A DNA stretch of 64,000 nucleotides from Chromobacterium vaccinii (GCF_000971335.1 NZ_JZJL01000003.1:110046-174045); one strand, 5' to 3'; shown: positions 53,908 through 63,681, counted from the stretch's first letter. Numbers and translations are program-made. Notes: a model not told the origin generated them from the sequence alone.

Positions 53908-55329
53908 ATGCGCGCGCTCTCTCTGCTGATCGCCGCCGCCTTGAGCGGCTGCGCCGTCGGTCCCGACTACCAGCGCCCGGCCAGCGAATTGCCGGCGCAA
54001 TGGAAAAGCGACGCCGGCTGGCTGCCGGCCGCGCCCGCCGATGCTCTGCCCAAGCGCGACTGGTGGCGGATATTCGGCGACGAGGACTTGAACCGGCTGG
54101 AGGCCGACGCCCTGGCCCGCAGCCCGACGCTGCAACTGGCGCTGGCCAAGCTGGACCAGGCCCAGGCGCAAAGCCGCGTCCACGGCGCCGCCGCGTTGCC
54201 CGCCGTCAGCCTGGGCGCGGCGGCATCGCGCAGCCGCGTCTCAGCCGATCGGCCCCAGTCCGCCTACGGCGCCGGCAACAACGGCACGGTGCAGAGCGAT
54301 CTGAAACCCATGCTCAGCGTCAGCTACGAGATCGACTGGCTGGGCCGGGTGCGGCGCGACATCGAAAGCGCGCGCGCCGGCGCCGAGCAGGCTGCCGCCG
54401 ACCGCGCCAACGTCGAGCTGCTGCTGACCGCCCAGTTGGCCAGCGCCTACCTGCAGCTGCGCCAAGAGGACGAGGAAATCCGGCTGCTGGACGGCATCCT
54501 GGACGCTCAGCAGCGCGTGCTGGAGCTGACCCGCATCCGCCACCGGGCGGGCCTGGCCTCCGCCGGCGACGAAGCGCAGCAGGCGGCTTCCGTGGCCGCC
54601 AACCGGGCCCAGCGCGAATTGCTGCTCAACCAGCGCCGCGCCGGCGAGGACCTGCTGGCCACGCTCAGCGGCGTACCGGCCGCCTCGTTTCGGCTCGCTC
54701 CCGGACAACTGCCCGCCGCCTTGCCCGCTTTGCCGGCCGGCGCGCCCAGCGATCTCTTGCAGCGACGCCCCGACATCGCTTCCGCCGAGCGGGCGATGGC
54801 CGCCGCCAATGCCCAGATCGGCGTAGCCAAGGCAGCCTACTTCCCGCAGCTGACGCTGGCGCCGGCCTATATCGGCAGCGAATCGACCAGCCTCGCCAAT
54901 CTGTTCTCCACGCCGGCGCTGATCTGGGGCATCGGCCTGCAGGCGACGCAAACCTTGTTCGACAACGGCAAGACCCGCGCCGGCGTCGACTACGCCGAGG
55001 CCGGCTACCGCGCCGCGCTGGCCAGTTATCGCCAGACCGTGCTGCAGGCGGTGCAGGAGGCGCAGGACGCGCTGAACGCCTTGCACGGACTGGACGCCGC
55101 GCGCCGCCAGCAGGACGAGGCGGCACGCAACCAGGACAAGGCTTACGCCGTCAGCCAGCTGCGCTACCGCGAAGGCCTGGACAGCGCGCTGGCGCTGGCG
55201 GCCTCTCGCCAGAGTCAGTTGGCGGCGCAACGGACGCTGGCGCAGCTGCGCGGCGGCCAGCTGACAGCCAGCGTCGGCCTGCTCAAGGCGCTGGGCGGAG
55301 GCTGGCTTGCCGATTCGCCCGATAAGTAG
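53908..55329 (+). CDS. RND efflux outer-membrane factor, NodT/OprM family lipoprotein
   Basis: A 473-residue TolC-like outer-membrane channel. The lipobox LSGC gives a lipidated Cys15, followed by AVGPDYQRP, the classic NodT/OprM start. Two repeated OEP domains (about residues 55-245 and 265-460) contain the helical hairpins; RPDIASAERAMAAANAQIGVAKAAYFP is the family signature. It starts four bases after the adaptor gene and completes the tripartite pump. Confidence 0.93.
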   Translation: MRALSLLIAAALSGCAVGPDYQRPASELPAQWKSDAGWLPAAPADALPKRDWWRIFGDEDLNRLEADALARSPTLQLALAKLDQAQAQSRVHGAAALPAVSLGAAASRSRVSADRPQSAYGAGNNGTVQSDLKPMLSVSYEIDWLGRVRRDIESARAGAEQAAADRANVELLLTAQLASAYLQLRQEDEEIRLLDGILDAQQRVLELTRIRHRAGLASAGDEAQQAASVAANRAQRELLLNQRRAGEDLLATLSGVPAASFRLAPGQLPAALPALPAGAPSDLLQRRPDIASAERAMAAANAQIGVAKAAYFPQLTLAPAYIGSESTSLANLFSTPALIWGIGLQATQTLFDNGKTRAGVDYAEAGYRAALASYRQTVLQAVQEAQDALNALHGLDAARRQQDEAARNQDKAYAVSQLRYREGLDSALALAASRQSQLAAQRTLAQLRGGQLTASVGLLKALGGGWLADSPDK

Positions 55330-55617
55330 TTCTAATCAATAAACTGCAAATAGCAATAAAACTGCTACAAATAACAGAACGGGCCGGCGGGGGATCCCCC
55401 CGCCGCCTGCCGGTTTGCCGCAGCGGTTTGGTTCCATTCGCGCCGTTCATCGCGCAGCCTCCCCGCCCTGGGTTCCGGCTTGCCCCGCAAAAGCCATGTC
55501 AATAAGATGGTCATTACCCCTTCATCGGAGTAGCATAAAAGAATAAAGATTCATAAATAAAATCCATTTGGTTTATCCGTTCGCCTCCGGTAGCGCGGGT
55601 ACTCTGGAGGAAAGACG
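55330..55617. other. Intergenic region before the formate dehydrogenase operon
   Basis: A 288-base gap. A perfect 8-base-pair GC hairpin (55385-55405) follows the efflux operon but has no T-run. The last 100 bases are AT-rich and should hold the fdn promoter; I find no full FNR-type palindrome. A strong GGAGGA precedes the first fdn ATG. Confidence 0.55.
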
Positions 55618-58600
55618 ATGCAAGTCACTCGACGCCAGCTGTTCAAGCTGACCGCCGCGCAGCTGGGCGCATCCAGCCTGGTCGCCATGGGCTTCGCGCC
55701 ACAGTTGGCCTTGGCCGAAGTGAGGCAGTTCAAGCTGATGGGCGCGCGCGAAACCCGCAACACCTGTACCTACTGCTCCGTCGGCTGCGGCCTGATCCTG
55801 TACGGACTGGGCGACGGCGCCAAGAACACGCACGGCGAGATCTACCATATCGAGGGCGATCCGGACCATCCGGTCAGCCGCGGCTCGCTCTGTCCCAAGG
55901 GCGCCGGCCTGCTCGATTTCATCCACAGCCCCAAGCGGCTGAAATACCCCGAAGTGCGCGAGGCCGGCAGCGGCGAGTGGAAGCGCGTCAGCTGGGACGA
56001 GGCGATTTCCCGCATCGCCCGGCTGATGAAGGACGACCGCGACGCGCATATCGCAGAAAAAAACGCCGCCGGCGTGCCGATCAACCGCTGGCTGTCCACC
56101 GCGATGCTGACCGCGTCGGCCGGCTCCAACGAAACCGGCATCATCTCGCAGAAATTCATCCGCAGCCTGGGCATCGTCGCCACCGACGCCCAGGCCCGCG
56201 TCTGCCACGGTCCGACAGTGTCGGCGCTGGCCTCCACCTTCGGCCGCGGCGCGATGACCAACAGCTGGGTGGACATCAAGAACGCCGACTTCATCCTGGT
56301 GATGGGCGGCAACGCCGCCGAGGCCCACCCGGTGGGCTTCAAATGGGCGATCGAGGCGAAAAAGACCCGCGGCACGCGGCTGATCGTGGTCGATCCGCGC
56401 TACAACCGCACCGCCTCGGTGTCCGACCTGTATCTCCCCATCCGCGTCGGCTCCGACATCGCCTTCCTGGGCGGCGTGATCAACTGGCTGATCAAGCACG
56501 ACAAGATCCACTGGGACTACGTCAAGGCCTACACCAACGCCGCGCTGATCGTCCGCGACGACTACCGCTTCGACGAAGGCCTGTTCTCCGGCTACGACGC
56601 CGCCAAGGGCAAGTACGACAAGAGCAGCTGGAACTATGAGCTGGGCGACGACGGCTACGCCAAGACCGACCCCACGCTGCAACACCCGCGCTGCGTCTGG
56701 CAGTTGTTGAAGCAGCATTACGCGCGCTACACGCCGGAAGTGGTCAACAACATCTGCGGCACGCCGGTGGACGGCTTTTTGCAGGTGTGCAAGGAGCTGG
56801 GCGAGACCGCCCGCCCCGACAAGGCCGGCACCATCCTGTACGCGCTGGGCTGGACCCAGCACACCACCGGCTCACAGAACATCCGCACCATGGCGATGAT
56901 CCAGCTCTTGCTCGGCAATATCGGCATGCCCGGCGGCGGCGTCAACGCGCTGCGCGGCCACTCCAACATCCAGGGCCTGTCCGACCTGGGCCTCTTGTCC
57001 ACCAGCCTGCCCGGCTACCTGACGCTGCCGAGCGAAGCCGACCATCCCGACCTGGCCACCTATCTCGCCAAGACCACGCCCAAGACCCTGCAGGCGAACC
57101 AGTTCAACTACTGGAGCAACACGCCCAAGTTCTTCGTCAGCCTGATGAAATGGATGTGGGGCGACAACGCGAGCAAGGACAACGACTGGGGCTACGACTG
57201 GCTGCCCAAGTGGGACAAGATGTACGACGTGCTGCACATGGCCGAGCTGATGTACCAGGGCAAGATGAACGGCTTCATCGTGCAGGGCTTCAACCCGCTG
57301 GCCAGCTTCCCTGACGCCGCCAAGGTGACCGAGGCCTTCTCCAAGCTCAAGTACATGGTGATCATCGACCCGATCGCCACCGAGACCTCCACCTTCTGGC
57401 AGAACCACGGCGAGGCGCATGACGTCGACCCGGCCAAGATCCAGACCACGGTGTTCCGTCTGCCATCGACCTGTTTCGCCGAGGAGGACGGCTCCATCGT
57501 CAACTCCGCGCGCTGGCTGCAATGGCACTGGAAAGGCGCCCAGCCGCCGGGCGAGGCCAGAGGCGACAACGAGATCATCGGCGAATTGTTCGTCGCCATC
57601 CGCGACCTCTACCGCAAGGAAGGCGGCAAGCTGGCCGAACCGATCCTGAAAGTGAACTGGAACTACCGCGACCCGAAGGCTCCGACGCCGAGCGAGCTGG
57701 CGATGGAGATGAACGGCAAGGCGCTGGCCGACCTGCCGGACCCGGCCGACCCCAGCAAGACCTTGGTGAAGAAGGGCGAGCAGATTCCCGGCTTCGCCGT
57801 GCTGCAGGACGACGGCCGCACCGCCTGCGCCTGTTGGATCTTCTCCGGCTGCTGGCCTCAGGCCGGCAACCAGATGGCGCGCCGCGACAATACCGACACC
57901 GGCCTCGGCAACACGCCGGGCTGGTCGTGGTCGTGGCCGGCCAACCGCCGCATCCTGTACAACCGCGCCTCCTGCGATCCGTCCGGCAAGCCGTGGGACC
58001 CCGCGCGCAAGCTGATCAGCTGGAACGGCGACAAATGGGTGGGCGGCGACGTGCCGGACTTCAAGGCCGACGCCGCGCCGGATTCCGGCATGATGCCCTT
58101 CATCATGAACCCCGAGGGCGTGGGCCGGCTGTTCTGCGCCGACAAGCTGGTGGACGGCCCCTTCCCCGAGCACTACGAGCCGATGGAAAGCCCGATCGGC
58201 ACCAATCCGCTGCACCCCAAGGTGGTGTCCAGCCCGGCGGTGCGGCTGTTCGACAGCGACAAGCAGCGGCTGGGCACGCATAAAGACTTCCCCTACGTCG
58301 GGACCACTTACCGGCTGACCGAGCACTTCCAGTTCTGGACCAAGTCGGTGCTGTTGAGCGCCATCGCCCAGCCCGAGCAGTTCGTCGAGATCGGCGAAGC
58401 CTTGGCCCGCGAAAAAGGCATCGCCCAGGGCGATATGGTCAAGGTCAGCTCCAACCGCGGCTTCGTCAAGGCCAAGGCGGTGGTCACCAAGCGGCTGATG
58501 GCGCTGAAGGTCAACGGCCAGACCGTGCACCAGATCGGCATCCCGCTGCACTGGGGCTGGGAAGGCGTGGCGCGGCCGGGCTACCTGACCAATTCGCTGC

Positions 58601-58674
58601 CGCCCGCGGTCGGCGATTGCAACACCCAGACGCCCGAGTACAAGGCCTTCCTTGTCAAACTGGAAAAACTGTAA
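55618..58674 (+). CDS. Formate dehydrogenase alpha (molybdenum) subunit, Cys type
   Basis: The 1018-residue catalytic subunit of a membrane-bound, periplasm-facing formate dehydrogenase (FdnG/FdoG type) that oxidises formate to CO2. A twin-arginine signal (TRRQLFKLTAAQLG, residues 4-17) is followed by the 4Fe-4S motif CTYCSVGC ... SLCPKG (Cys50 to Cys92) and molybdopterin domains. The active-site residue is Cys196 in ARVCHGPTV, encoded by TGC at 56203-56205, where E. coli FdnG has selenocysteine. Start ATG at 55618 after GGAGGA. First of four genes ending with fdhE. Confidence 0.95.
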   Translation: MQVTRRQLFKLTAAQLGASSLVAMGFAPQLALAEVRQFKLMGARETRNTCTYCSVGCGLILYGLGDGAKNTHGEIYHIEGDPDHPVSRGSLCPKGAGLLDFIHSPKRLKYPEVREAGSGEWKRVSWDEAISRIARLMKDDRDAHIAEKNAAGVPINRWLSTAMLTASAGSNETGIISQKFIRSLGIVATDAQARVCHGPTVSALASTFGRGAMTNSWVDIKNADFILVMGGNAAEAHPVGFKWAIEAKKTRGTRLIVVDPRYNRTASVSDLYLPIRVGSDIAFLGGVINWLIKHDKIHWDYVKAYTNAALIVRDDYRFDEGLFSGYDAAKGKYDKSSWNYELGDDGYAKTDPTLQHPRCVWQLLKQHYARYTPEVVNNICGTPVDGFLQVCKELGETARPDKAGTILYALGWTQHTTGSQNIRTMAMIQLLLGNIGMPGGGVNALRGHSNIQGLSDLGLLSTSLPGYLTLPSEADHPDLATYLAKTTPKTLQANQFNYWSNTPKFFVSLMKWMWGDNASKDNDWGYDWLPKWDKMYDVLHMAELMYQGKMNGFIVQGFNPLASFPDAAKVTEAFSKLKYMVIIDPIATETSTFWQNHGEAHDVDPAKIQTTVFRLPSTCFAEEDGSIVNSARWLQWHWKGAQPPGEARGDNEIIGELFVAIRDLYRKEGGKLAEPILKVNWNYRDPKAPTPSELAMEMNGKALADLPDPADPSKTLVKKGEQIPGFAVLQDDGRTACACWIFSGCWPQAGNQMARRDNTDTGLGNTPGWSWSWPANRRILYNRASCDPSGKPWDPARKLISWNGDKWVGGDVPDFKADAAPDSGMMPFIMNPEGVGRLFCADKLVDGPFPEHYEPMESPIGTNPLHPKVVSSPAVRLFDSDKQRLGTHKDFPYVGTTYRLTEHFQFWTKSVLLSAIAQPEQFVEIGEALAREKGIAQGDMVKVSSNRGFVKAKAVVTKRLMALKVNGQTVHQIGIPLHWGWEGVARPGYLTNSLPPAVGDCNTQTPEYKAFLVKLEKL

Positions 58675-58686
58675 GGAGCCGCCGCC

Positions 58687-59574
58687 ATGCCATTGCAATC
58701 CCTGGATATCAAGCGCCGCTCCGCCAGCCCGACCGAAAGCCCCAAGGTCCGCCAGACGCTGGAAGTGGCCAAGCTGATCGACACCTCCACCTGCATCGGC
58801 TGCAAGGCCTGCCAGGTGGCCTGTTCCGAATGGAACGACATCCGCGAGGAAGTCGGCCACAACATCGGCGTCTATGACAATCCCACCGACCTGTCCGCCA
58901 AGGCCTGGACGGTGATGCGCTTCGCCGAGGAGGAAAGCAACGGCAAGCTGGAATGGCTGATCCGCAAGGACGGCTGCATGCACTGCGCCGACCCGGGCTG
59001 TCTGAAAGCCTGTCCATCGCCGGGCGCCATCGTGCAATACAGCAACGGCATCGTCGATTTCCACCAGGAAAACTGCATAGGCTGCGGCTACTGCATCGCC
59101 GGCTGTCCGTTCGACATCCCGCGCATCAGCAAGGAAGACAACAAGGCCTACAAGTGCACGCTGTGCTCCGACCGCGTCGCCGTCGGCCTGGAGCCTGCCT
59201 GCGTCAAGACCTGTCCCACCGGAGCCATCCAGTTCGGCTCCAAGGAAGACATGAAGGAAGTGGCGGCGGAACGGGTGGCCGACCTGCAACGGCGCGGTTA
59301 TCAGCATGCCGGCCTGTACGACCCGCAAGGCGTCGGCGGCACCCACGTGATGTACGTGCTGCACCACGCCGACAAGCCCGAGCAGTATTCCGGCCTGCCG
59401 AACAACCCCGAGATCAGCCCCACCGTGCAGTTGTGGAAGGGCTTGCTCAAGCCGCTGGCGACGATAGGTATCGCCGCCGCCGGCCTGTTCGGCTTCCTGC
59501 ACTACATCAGCGTCGGCCCCAATCGCGCCGACGGCGAAGACGAAAGCGAAACGCGCGAGGAGGACAAGCGATGA
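58687..59574 (+). CDS. Formate dehydrogenase beta (iron-sulfur) subunit
   Basis: A 295-residue electron-transfer subunit (FdnH/FdoH type) with four ferredoxin-type clusters: [38 protein letters not shown] and CTLCSDRV ... [12 protein letters not shown]-terminal membrane anchor (about residues 258-280) ties it to the inner membrane. It carries electrons from the alpha subunit to the cytochrome b. Start ATG at 58687, 12 bases after the alpha gene. Confidence 0.95.
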   Translation: MPLQSLDIKRRSASPTESPKVRQTLEVAKLIDTSTCIGCKACQVACSEWNDIREEVGHNIGVYDNPTDLSAKAWTVMRFAEEESNGKLEWLIRKDGCMHCADPGCLKACPSPGAIVQYSNGIVDFHQENCIGCGYCIAGCPFDIPRISKEDNKAYKCTLCSDRVAVGLEPACVKTCPTGAIQFGSKEDMKEVAAERVADLQRRGYQHAGLYDPQGVGGTHVMYVLHHADKPEQYSGLPNNPEISPTVQLWKGLLKPLATIGIAAAGLFGFLHYISVGPNRADGEDESETREEDKR

Positions 59575-60188
59575 AGGAAAAACTGCTGCAACGCTACAGC
59601 GTCGCCGAGCGGATCAACCACTGGATCGTCGCCATCTGCTTCGTGCTGCTGGCGCTTTCCGGCCTGGCGCTGTTCTACCCGGCCTTCTTCTGGCTGACCG
59701 GCGTGTTCGGCACGCCGCAGCTGGCGCGCATGGTGCACCCCTTCGTCGGCGTGCTGATGTTCGTCGGCTTTTTCGTCCAGTTTTTCCGCTACTGGCGGCG
59801 CAACCTGATCAACAGCCAGGACATCAAGTGGATGTTGGCGGTGAAGGACGTGCTGCGCGGCCATGAGACGGTGGAGGTAGGCAAGTACAACGGCGGCCAG
59901 AAGGCGATGTTCTGGATCATGACCCTGTGCGTGGCCACCATGCTGGTCACCGGCCTGATCGCCTGGCGCCAGTACTTTTCCGGCTATTTCCCCATCCCGG
60001 TGATCCGCCTCGCCCTGCTGCTGCATGCCTGGGCCGCCACCCTTCTGATCGCCAGCATCATCGTCCACGTCTACGCCGCGCTGTGGGTGAAGGGCACCAT
60101 ACGGGCGATGGTGGAGGGCGTGGTCACCCATGCCTGGGCCAAGAAGCACCACCCGGGCTGGTATAAGGAAATGACGGGGAAGAAATAA
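59571..60188 (+). CDS. Formate dehydrogenase gamma (cytochrome b556) subunit
   Basis: A 205-residue four-helix haem b membrane subunit (FdnI/FdoI type) that reduces quinone. Conserved His residues occur in [35 protein letters not shown] and [21 protein letters not shown]. The ATG overlaps the beta-gene stop (ATGA), fixing the start at 59571. Confidence 0.94.
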   Translation: MKEKLLQRYSVAERINHWIVAICFVLLALSGLALFYPAFFWLTGVFGTPQLARMVHPFVGVLMFVGFFVQFFRYWRRNLINSQDIKWMLAVKDVLRGHETVEVGKYNGGQKAMFWIMTLCVATMLVTGLIAWRQYFSGYFPIPVIRLALLLHAWAATLLIASIIVHVYAALWVKGTIRAMVEGVVTHAWAKKHHPGWYKEMTGKK

Positions 60189-60584
60189 GGCCATGTCCCA
60201 GCAACGGCAAGCAAATCTTAGCGCTTGTCCCTATGAACGGCTGGCAATGGAGCGACCATCATCCCCTTCAGCACGCGCCGGTCCAAAAGCGGCTGGCAAG
60301 GTTTTAAGCCGCCGATTTGTTCGACGCCGCGCGACATTAGCGCGCGGCTAGTTTCGGCAGCGCCTTGCCAGCTGCTTTTGGACCGGGGTTTCGCCGGCTG
60401 CAGGGACGGCCTGGGATCGCCTCTGCGTGCGAATCTTCGATTCGCTCAGCGACAAGGCTGGCCGCACAGCCCCTGGCCCGTCCGGCGGGCGGAACCTCCA
60501 CCTAAATATCGTCCGCGCAGCGGACACAAGCTCCATACCACCTCATACGCTAGGCTTCTTCCAAATAAATCGTCGCGACTAACC
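60189..60584. other. Intergenic region between formate dehydrogenase gamma and fdhE genes
   Basis: A 396-base gap with no conserved frame. It holds the large inverted repeat (60278-60386) and two further perfect hairpins: GCGAATC/GATTCGC (60429-60445) and GTCCGC/GCGGAC (60511-60525). The density of symmetry suggests an intergenic repeat element rather than plain spacer. Confidence 0.6.
60278..60386. repeat. 109-base structured inverted-repeat element
   Basis: Arms of 23 bases (60278-60300 and 60364-60386) are reverse complements with one mismatch. Inside lies a second perfect stem GCCGCGCG/CGCGCGGC (60326-60333 with 60341-60348). The layout resembles REP/MITE-like intergenic elements. It has no frame and no target-site duplication that I can confirm. 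Confidence 0.7.
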
Positions 60585-61475
60585 ATGACACCCACCCAAC
60601 CCATCCTCCCCGCCGAACAGATCCGCGCCGGCGACGTTCCACTGATGAGCCAGCCCGTGCTGCGGCCGCCGCCCGACATCTTTGCCCGCCGCGCCGCGCG
60701 GCTGCTGCAACTGGCCGACGGCCACGCGATGGCCGGCTTTCTGGTGCTATGCGCCGCCATCTGCCAGCAGCAGCAAGCGTTGCACGACGCGTCCCGGCTC
60801 GATCCCCGCGCCGCGCTGGAGAAACTGGCCCAGGCGCTGGAGCCGCAGCTTCCGGCCCCGGTTCAGGCCGCGTTGGTGCCCTTGCTGGCGCTGGACGCCG
60901 CCGCGCTCAGCCGGCTGGCCGAGCGTCTGATCAATGGCGACTATCCGGCCGATGGCCCCTTGTTCGCCGCGCTGCCGCTGCTGGGCGCCGCGTTGCAGGC
61001 TCAGGCCACCCGCAGCATACGGCAGCGGCCGCTGCCTGAGCCGCAAAGCCAGGAGACGCGCTGCCCGTGCTGCGGCGGCCTGCCGCTGGCCTCGCTGCTG
61101 CTGCGCGGCGACAGCGGCCACGCCCAGCGCTACGTGATGTGCTCGATGTGCAGCCACGCCTGGCCGGTGGGCCGGGTGCGCTGCCTGGCCTGCGGCAACA
61201 GCCGGGATCTGCATTACTACTCGCTGGCGGCGCAGGGCCATGTCCCCGCCCCACCCGACCATCAGCAGCCCCACCAGGAGCGCGGCGCGCGCGAAGTGGA
61301 AGCCTGCGGCGAATGCCATGGCGCGCTCAAGCAGATTTCCCTGCCGCTGGACGCCGGCGCGGAGGCCGGCGCCGACGACCTGGCCAGCCTGGCGCTGGAC
61401 CTGCTGGCCGGCGAGGCCGGTTTCGCGCGCATCGGCTTCAATCCGCTGTTCCTGCCCGGCCGGGAGCCCGCCTGA
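60585..61475 (+). CDS. fdhE: Formate dehydrogenase accessory protein FdhE
   Basis: A 296-residue cytoplasmic chaperone needed for the activity of Tat-exported respiratory formate dehydrogenases. The C-terminal half carries four CxxC pairs (CPCCGG, CSMC, CLACGN, CGECHG) that bind iron; PLLGAALQAQATR and RYVMCSMCSHAWPVGRVRC are typical. Start: ATG at 60585; the frame upstream runs through the repeat region and is not conserved. fdhD is not in the window. Confidence 0.93.
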   Translation: MTPTQPILPAEQIRAGDVPLMSQPVLRPPPDIFARRAARLLQLADGHAMAGFLVLCAAICQQQQALHDASRLDPRAALEKLAQALEPQLPAPVQAALVPLLALDAAALSRLAERLINGDYPADGPLFAALPLLGAALQAQATRSIRQRPLPEPQSQETRCPCCGGLPLASLLLRGDSGHAQRYVMCSMCSHAWPVGRVRCLACGNSRDLHYYSLAAQGHVPAPPDHQQPHQERGAREVEACGECHGALKQISLPLDAGAEAGADDLASLALDLLAGEAGFARIGFNPLFLPGREPA

Positions 61476-61555
61476 GCGGCTGTCCGCACTTGAGCCGCGG
61501 CCCCCGGCGCGAGATACTTGCCGGCAAACCGCCAATCAACCGCATGGATACCCGC

Positions 61556-62269
61556 ATGACCCATCGCATCGTATTCGTCGAAGACGACGCCGACCTCGCC
61601 GAACTGATCAGCGATTTCCTGTCCCGCCACGAAATGGAAGTGGTGATCGAACCGCGCGGCGACGCCGCGCTGGACACCATCGCCCGCGAAGCGCCGGACA
61701 TGGTGCTGCTGGACATCATGCTGCCGGGCAAGGACGGCCTGTCGATCTGCCGCGAGCTGCGGCCCAAGTTCGACGGCCCCATCATCATGCTGACCTCGCT
61801 GGACAGCGACATGAACCAGATCCTGGGCCTGGAACTGGGCGCCAACGACTACATCCTGAAAACCACGCCGCCGTCGGTGCTGGTGGCCCGGCTGCGCGCG
61901 CAGCTGCGCAATCTGCGCCCGGCCCAGCCCGCCGAGGCGCAGCCGGCCAAGGGCTCGCGCAAGGCGGTGTTCGGCCAGCTGTCCATCGATCCGGTCAGCC
62001 GCGACGTGGTGCTGGCCGGCGAAAAGATCCCGCTGTCCACCTCCGACTTCGACCTGCTGTGGCTCTTGGCCAGCCACGCCGGCGAAACCCTGAACCGCGA
62101 CCTGCTGCTGAAGGAAATGCGCGGCGTCGATTACGACGGCCTGGACCGCAGCATAGACGTGGCCATCTCGCGTCTGCGCAAGAAGCTGGGCGACAACCCC
62201 AGCGAGCCGTTCCGCATCAAGACCGTGCGCAACCGCGGTTACCTGTTCTCGCTGTCCGGCTGGGAGTAA
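61556..62269 (+). CDS. rstA: Response regulator RstA
   Basis: A 237-residue OmpR/PhoB-family regulator. The receiver has the acidic pair in VFVEDDADL, the phospho-acceptor Asp in MVLLDIMLPGKDG, LTSLDSDMNQILGLELGANDYILKTTPP (an RstA-specific ending with Lys in the conserved lysine position), and a C-terminal winged-helix domain ending RIKTVRNRGYLFS. The match to E. coli RstA runs over the whole receiver. Start: ATG at 61556; ATG at 61544 would add four residues. It is six bases before rstB. Confidence 0.93.
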   Translation: MTHRIVFVEDDADLAELISDFLSRHEMEVVIEPRGDAALDTIAREAPDMVLLDIMLPGKDGLSICRELRPKFDGPIIMLTSLDSDMNQILGLELGANDYILKTTPPSVLVARLRAQLRNLRPAQPAEAQPAKGSRKAVFGQLSIDPVSRDVVLAGEKIPLSTSDFDLLWLLASHAGETLNRDLLLKEMRGVDYDGLDRSIDVAISRLRKKLGDNPSEPFRIKTVRNRGYLFSLSGWE

Positions 62270-62275
62270 GCGCGG

Positions 62276-63550
62276 ATGCGCCGCCTTTTCGTCCAGTTCT
62301 ACCTGCTGCTGATGGCCTGCTTCCTGGTCGCGGTGGTGATGGTCGGCGTGGTATACAAGCAGGCTGTCGACGACGTCGGCGAACGCTATCTGGCCGACCT
62401 GCTGCGCACCACGCTGTCGCTGATCGAGGCCGACCTGCGCGGCGTGCCGGAAGACCGCTGGAGCGAGACCCTGGCCAACGCCGACTACGGCTTCACCTTC
62501 CGCGTGAAGGTGGAGAAGATGAGCAACTACATCCTCGACGAAGAATCGAGAGAGGCGCTCGACCGCGGCGAAATCGTGATGCTGGAGGACAAATACCTGT
62601 TCCTGCAGAAACTGCAGGACAGCAACTACCTGCTGGTGGCCGGCCCGCTGCGCTACCTGTTTTTCCTGCACCGGCTCAAGTGGTTCGACTACGCGTTGCT
62701 GGGTCTCTTGGGCCTGTCGCTGGCGATTCCGGTGTTCCTGTGGATGCGCCCCCACTGGCGCGACCTGGTGGCGCTGGAGCGCACCGCCGGCCTGCTGGCC
62801 AACGGCGACCTGTCCGCCCGCGTCGACCTGCCGCCGCATTCGGGCGTCCACCATCTCGGCGTCGCCTTCAATCACATGGCCGACAATATCGGCGCGCTGA
62901 TCAACAGCAAGAAGACGCTGACCAACGCCGTCGCCCATGAGCTGCGGACGCCGTTGGCGCGGCTGCGCTACCGGCTGGCGCTGCTGGAGGGCGATGAAGA
63001 AGCGCCGGAGCGGCAAGCCATCGAGCGCGACCTCACCGCCATCGACAAGCTGGTGGAGGAACTGTTGTTCCACGCCCGGCTGGACCGCCCCGAGGCGCCG
63101 CTGACGCTGAGCAGCTTCAACGCGCTGCCCTGGGCGCGCGACCGCATCGCCGGCCAGGCCGCGCTGGCACAGGAAATCCACTGGATAGAACCGGCCGGCG
63201 AAGAGCTCACCATCACCGCCGACGAACACCTGATCACCCGCGCGCTGGACAACTTGCTGTCCAACGCCCGCCGCCACGCCAACGCCGTCGTCGCCACCCA
63301 CATCCTGGTCGACAAGCAGCAATGCTGCATCATCGTCGACGATGACGGCCCCGGCATCCCGGAGGAAGACCGCGAGCGGGTGTTCGACCCTTTCATCCGC
63401 CTGGATGAAAGCCGCGGCCGCAAGACCGGCGGCCATGGCTTGGGGCTGGCCATCGTCGCCGGCATCGCCCGCGCCCACCGGGGCAGCATCAAGGTGGAAA
63501 GTTCGCCGATGGGCGGCGCGCGCTTTTTGCTTCGCTGGCCGACAGCCTAA
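62276..63550 (+). CDS. rstB: Sensor histidine kinase RstB
   Basis: A 424-residue sensor kinase. Two membrane helices (about residues 7-27 and 137-157) bracket a periplasmic sensor domain of the RstB type (LLRTTLSLIEADLRGVPEDRW); then HAMP, the dimerisation/phospho-acceptor site AVAHELRTPLARLRYRLALLEG, and the ATPase domain with N box LDNLLSNARRHA, DDDGPGIPEEDRERVFDPF and GGHGLGLAIVAGI. It is cotranscribed with rstA. Confidence 0.94.
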   Translation: MRRLFVQFYLLLMACFLVAVVMVGVVYKQAVDDVGERYLADLLRTTLSLIEADLRGVPEDRWSETLANADYGFTFRVKVEKMSNYILDEESREALDRGEIVMLEDKYLFLQKLQDSNYLLVAGPLRYLFFLHRLKWFDYALLGLLGLSLAIPVFLWMRPHWRDLVALERTAGLLANGDLSARVDLPPHSGVHHLGVAFNHMADNIGALINSKKTLTNAVAHELRTPLARLRYRLALLEGDEEAPERQAIERDLTAIDKLVEELLFHARLDRPEAPLTLSSFNALPWARDRIAGQAALAQEIHWIEPAGEELTITADEHLITRALDNLLSNARRHANAVVATHILVDKQQCCIIVDDDGPGIPEEDRERVFDPFIRLDESRGRKTGGHGLGLAIVAGIARAHRGSIKVESSPMGGARFLLRWPTA

Positions 63551-63552
63551 TG

Positions 63553-63577
63553 TACATTTTGTAACATTGAGATACAT
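63553..63577 (+). promoter_or_regulatory. RstA-box-like direct repeats upstream of the acid-shock-like gene
   Basis: TACATTTTGTAACA (63553-63566) differs from the reported E. coli RstA box TACATNTNGTTACA at one of its 12 defined positions. ACAT recurs at 63554, 63564 and 63574, a strict 10-base spacing typical of OmpR-family dimers; another TACAT at 63593 is in phase. The site lies just after rstB and about 115 bases before the next gene. Confidence 0.65.
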
Positions 63578-63681
63578 GCCTGCCCTAGACGCTACATCTT
63601 GCCACCGATAGCATTCGCCCTGAATTAGGACTTCTTCGGGTCCGTTTCAACCCAATCGAAAGAAACTTAGGAGTTTCGTAA

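Noticed and set aside
55385..55405. GC hairpin after the efflux operon as a terminator
   Set aside because: No T-run on either side; left as a plain hairpin in the intergenic note.
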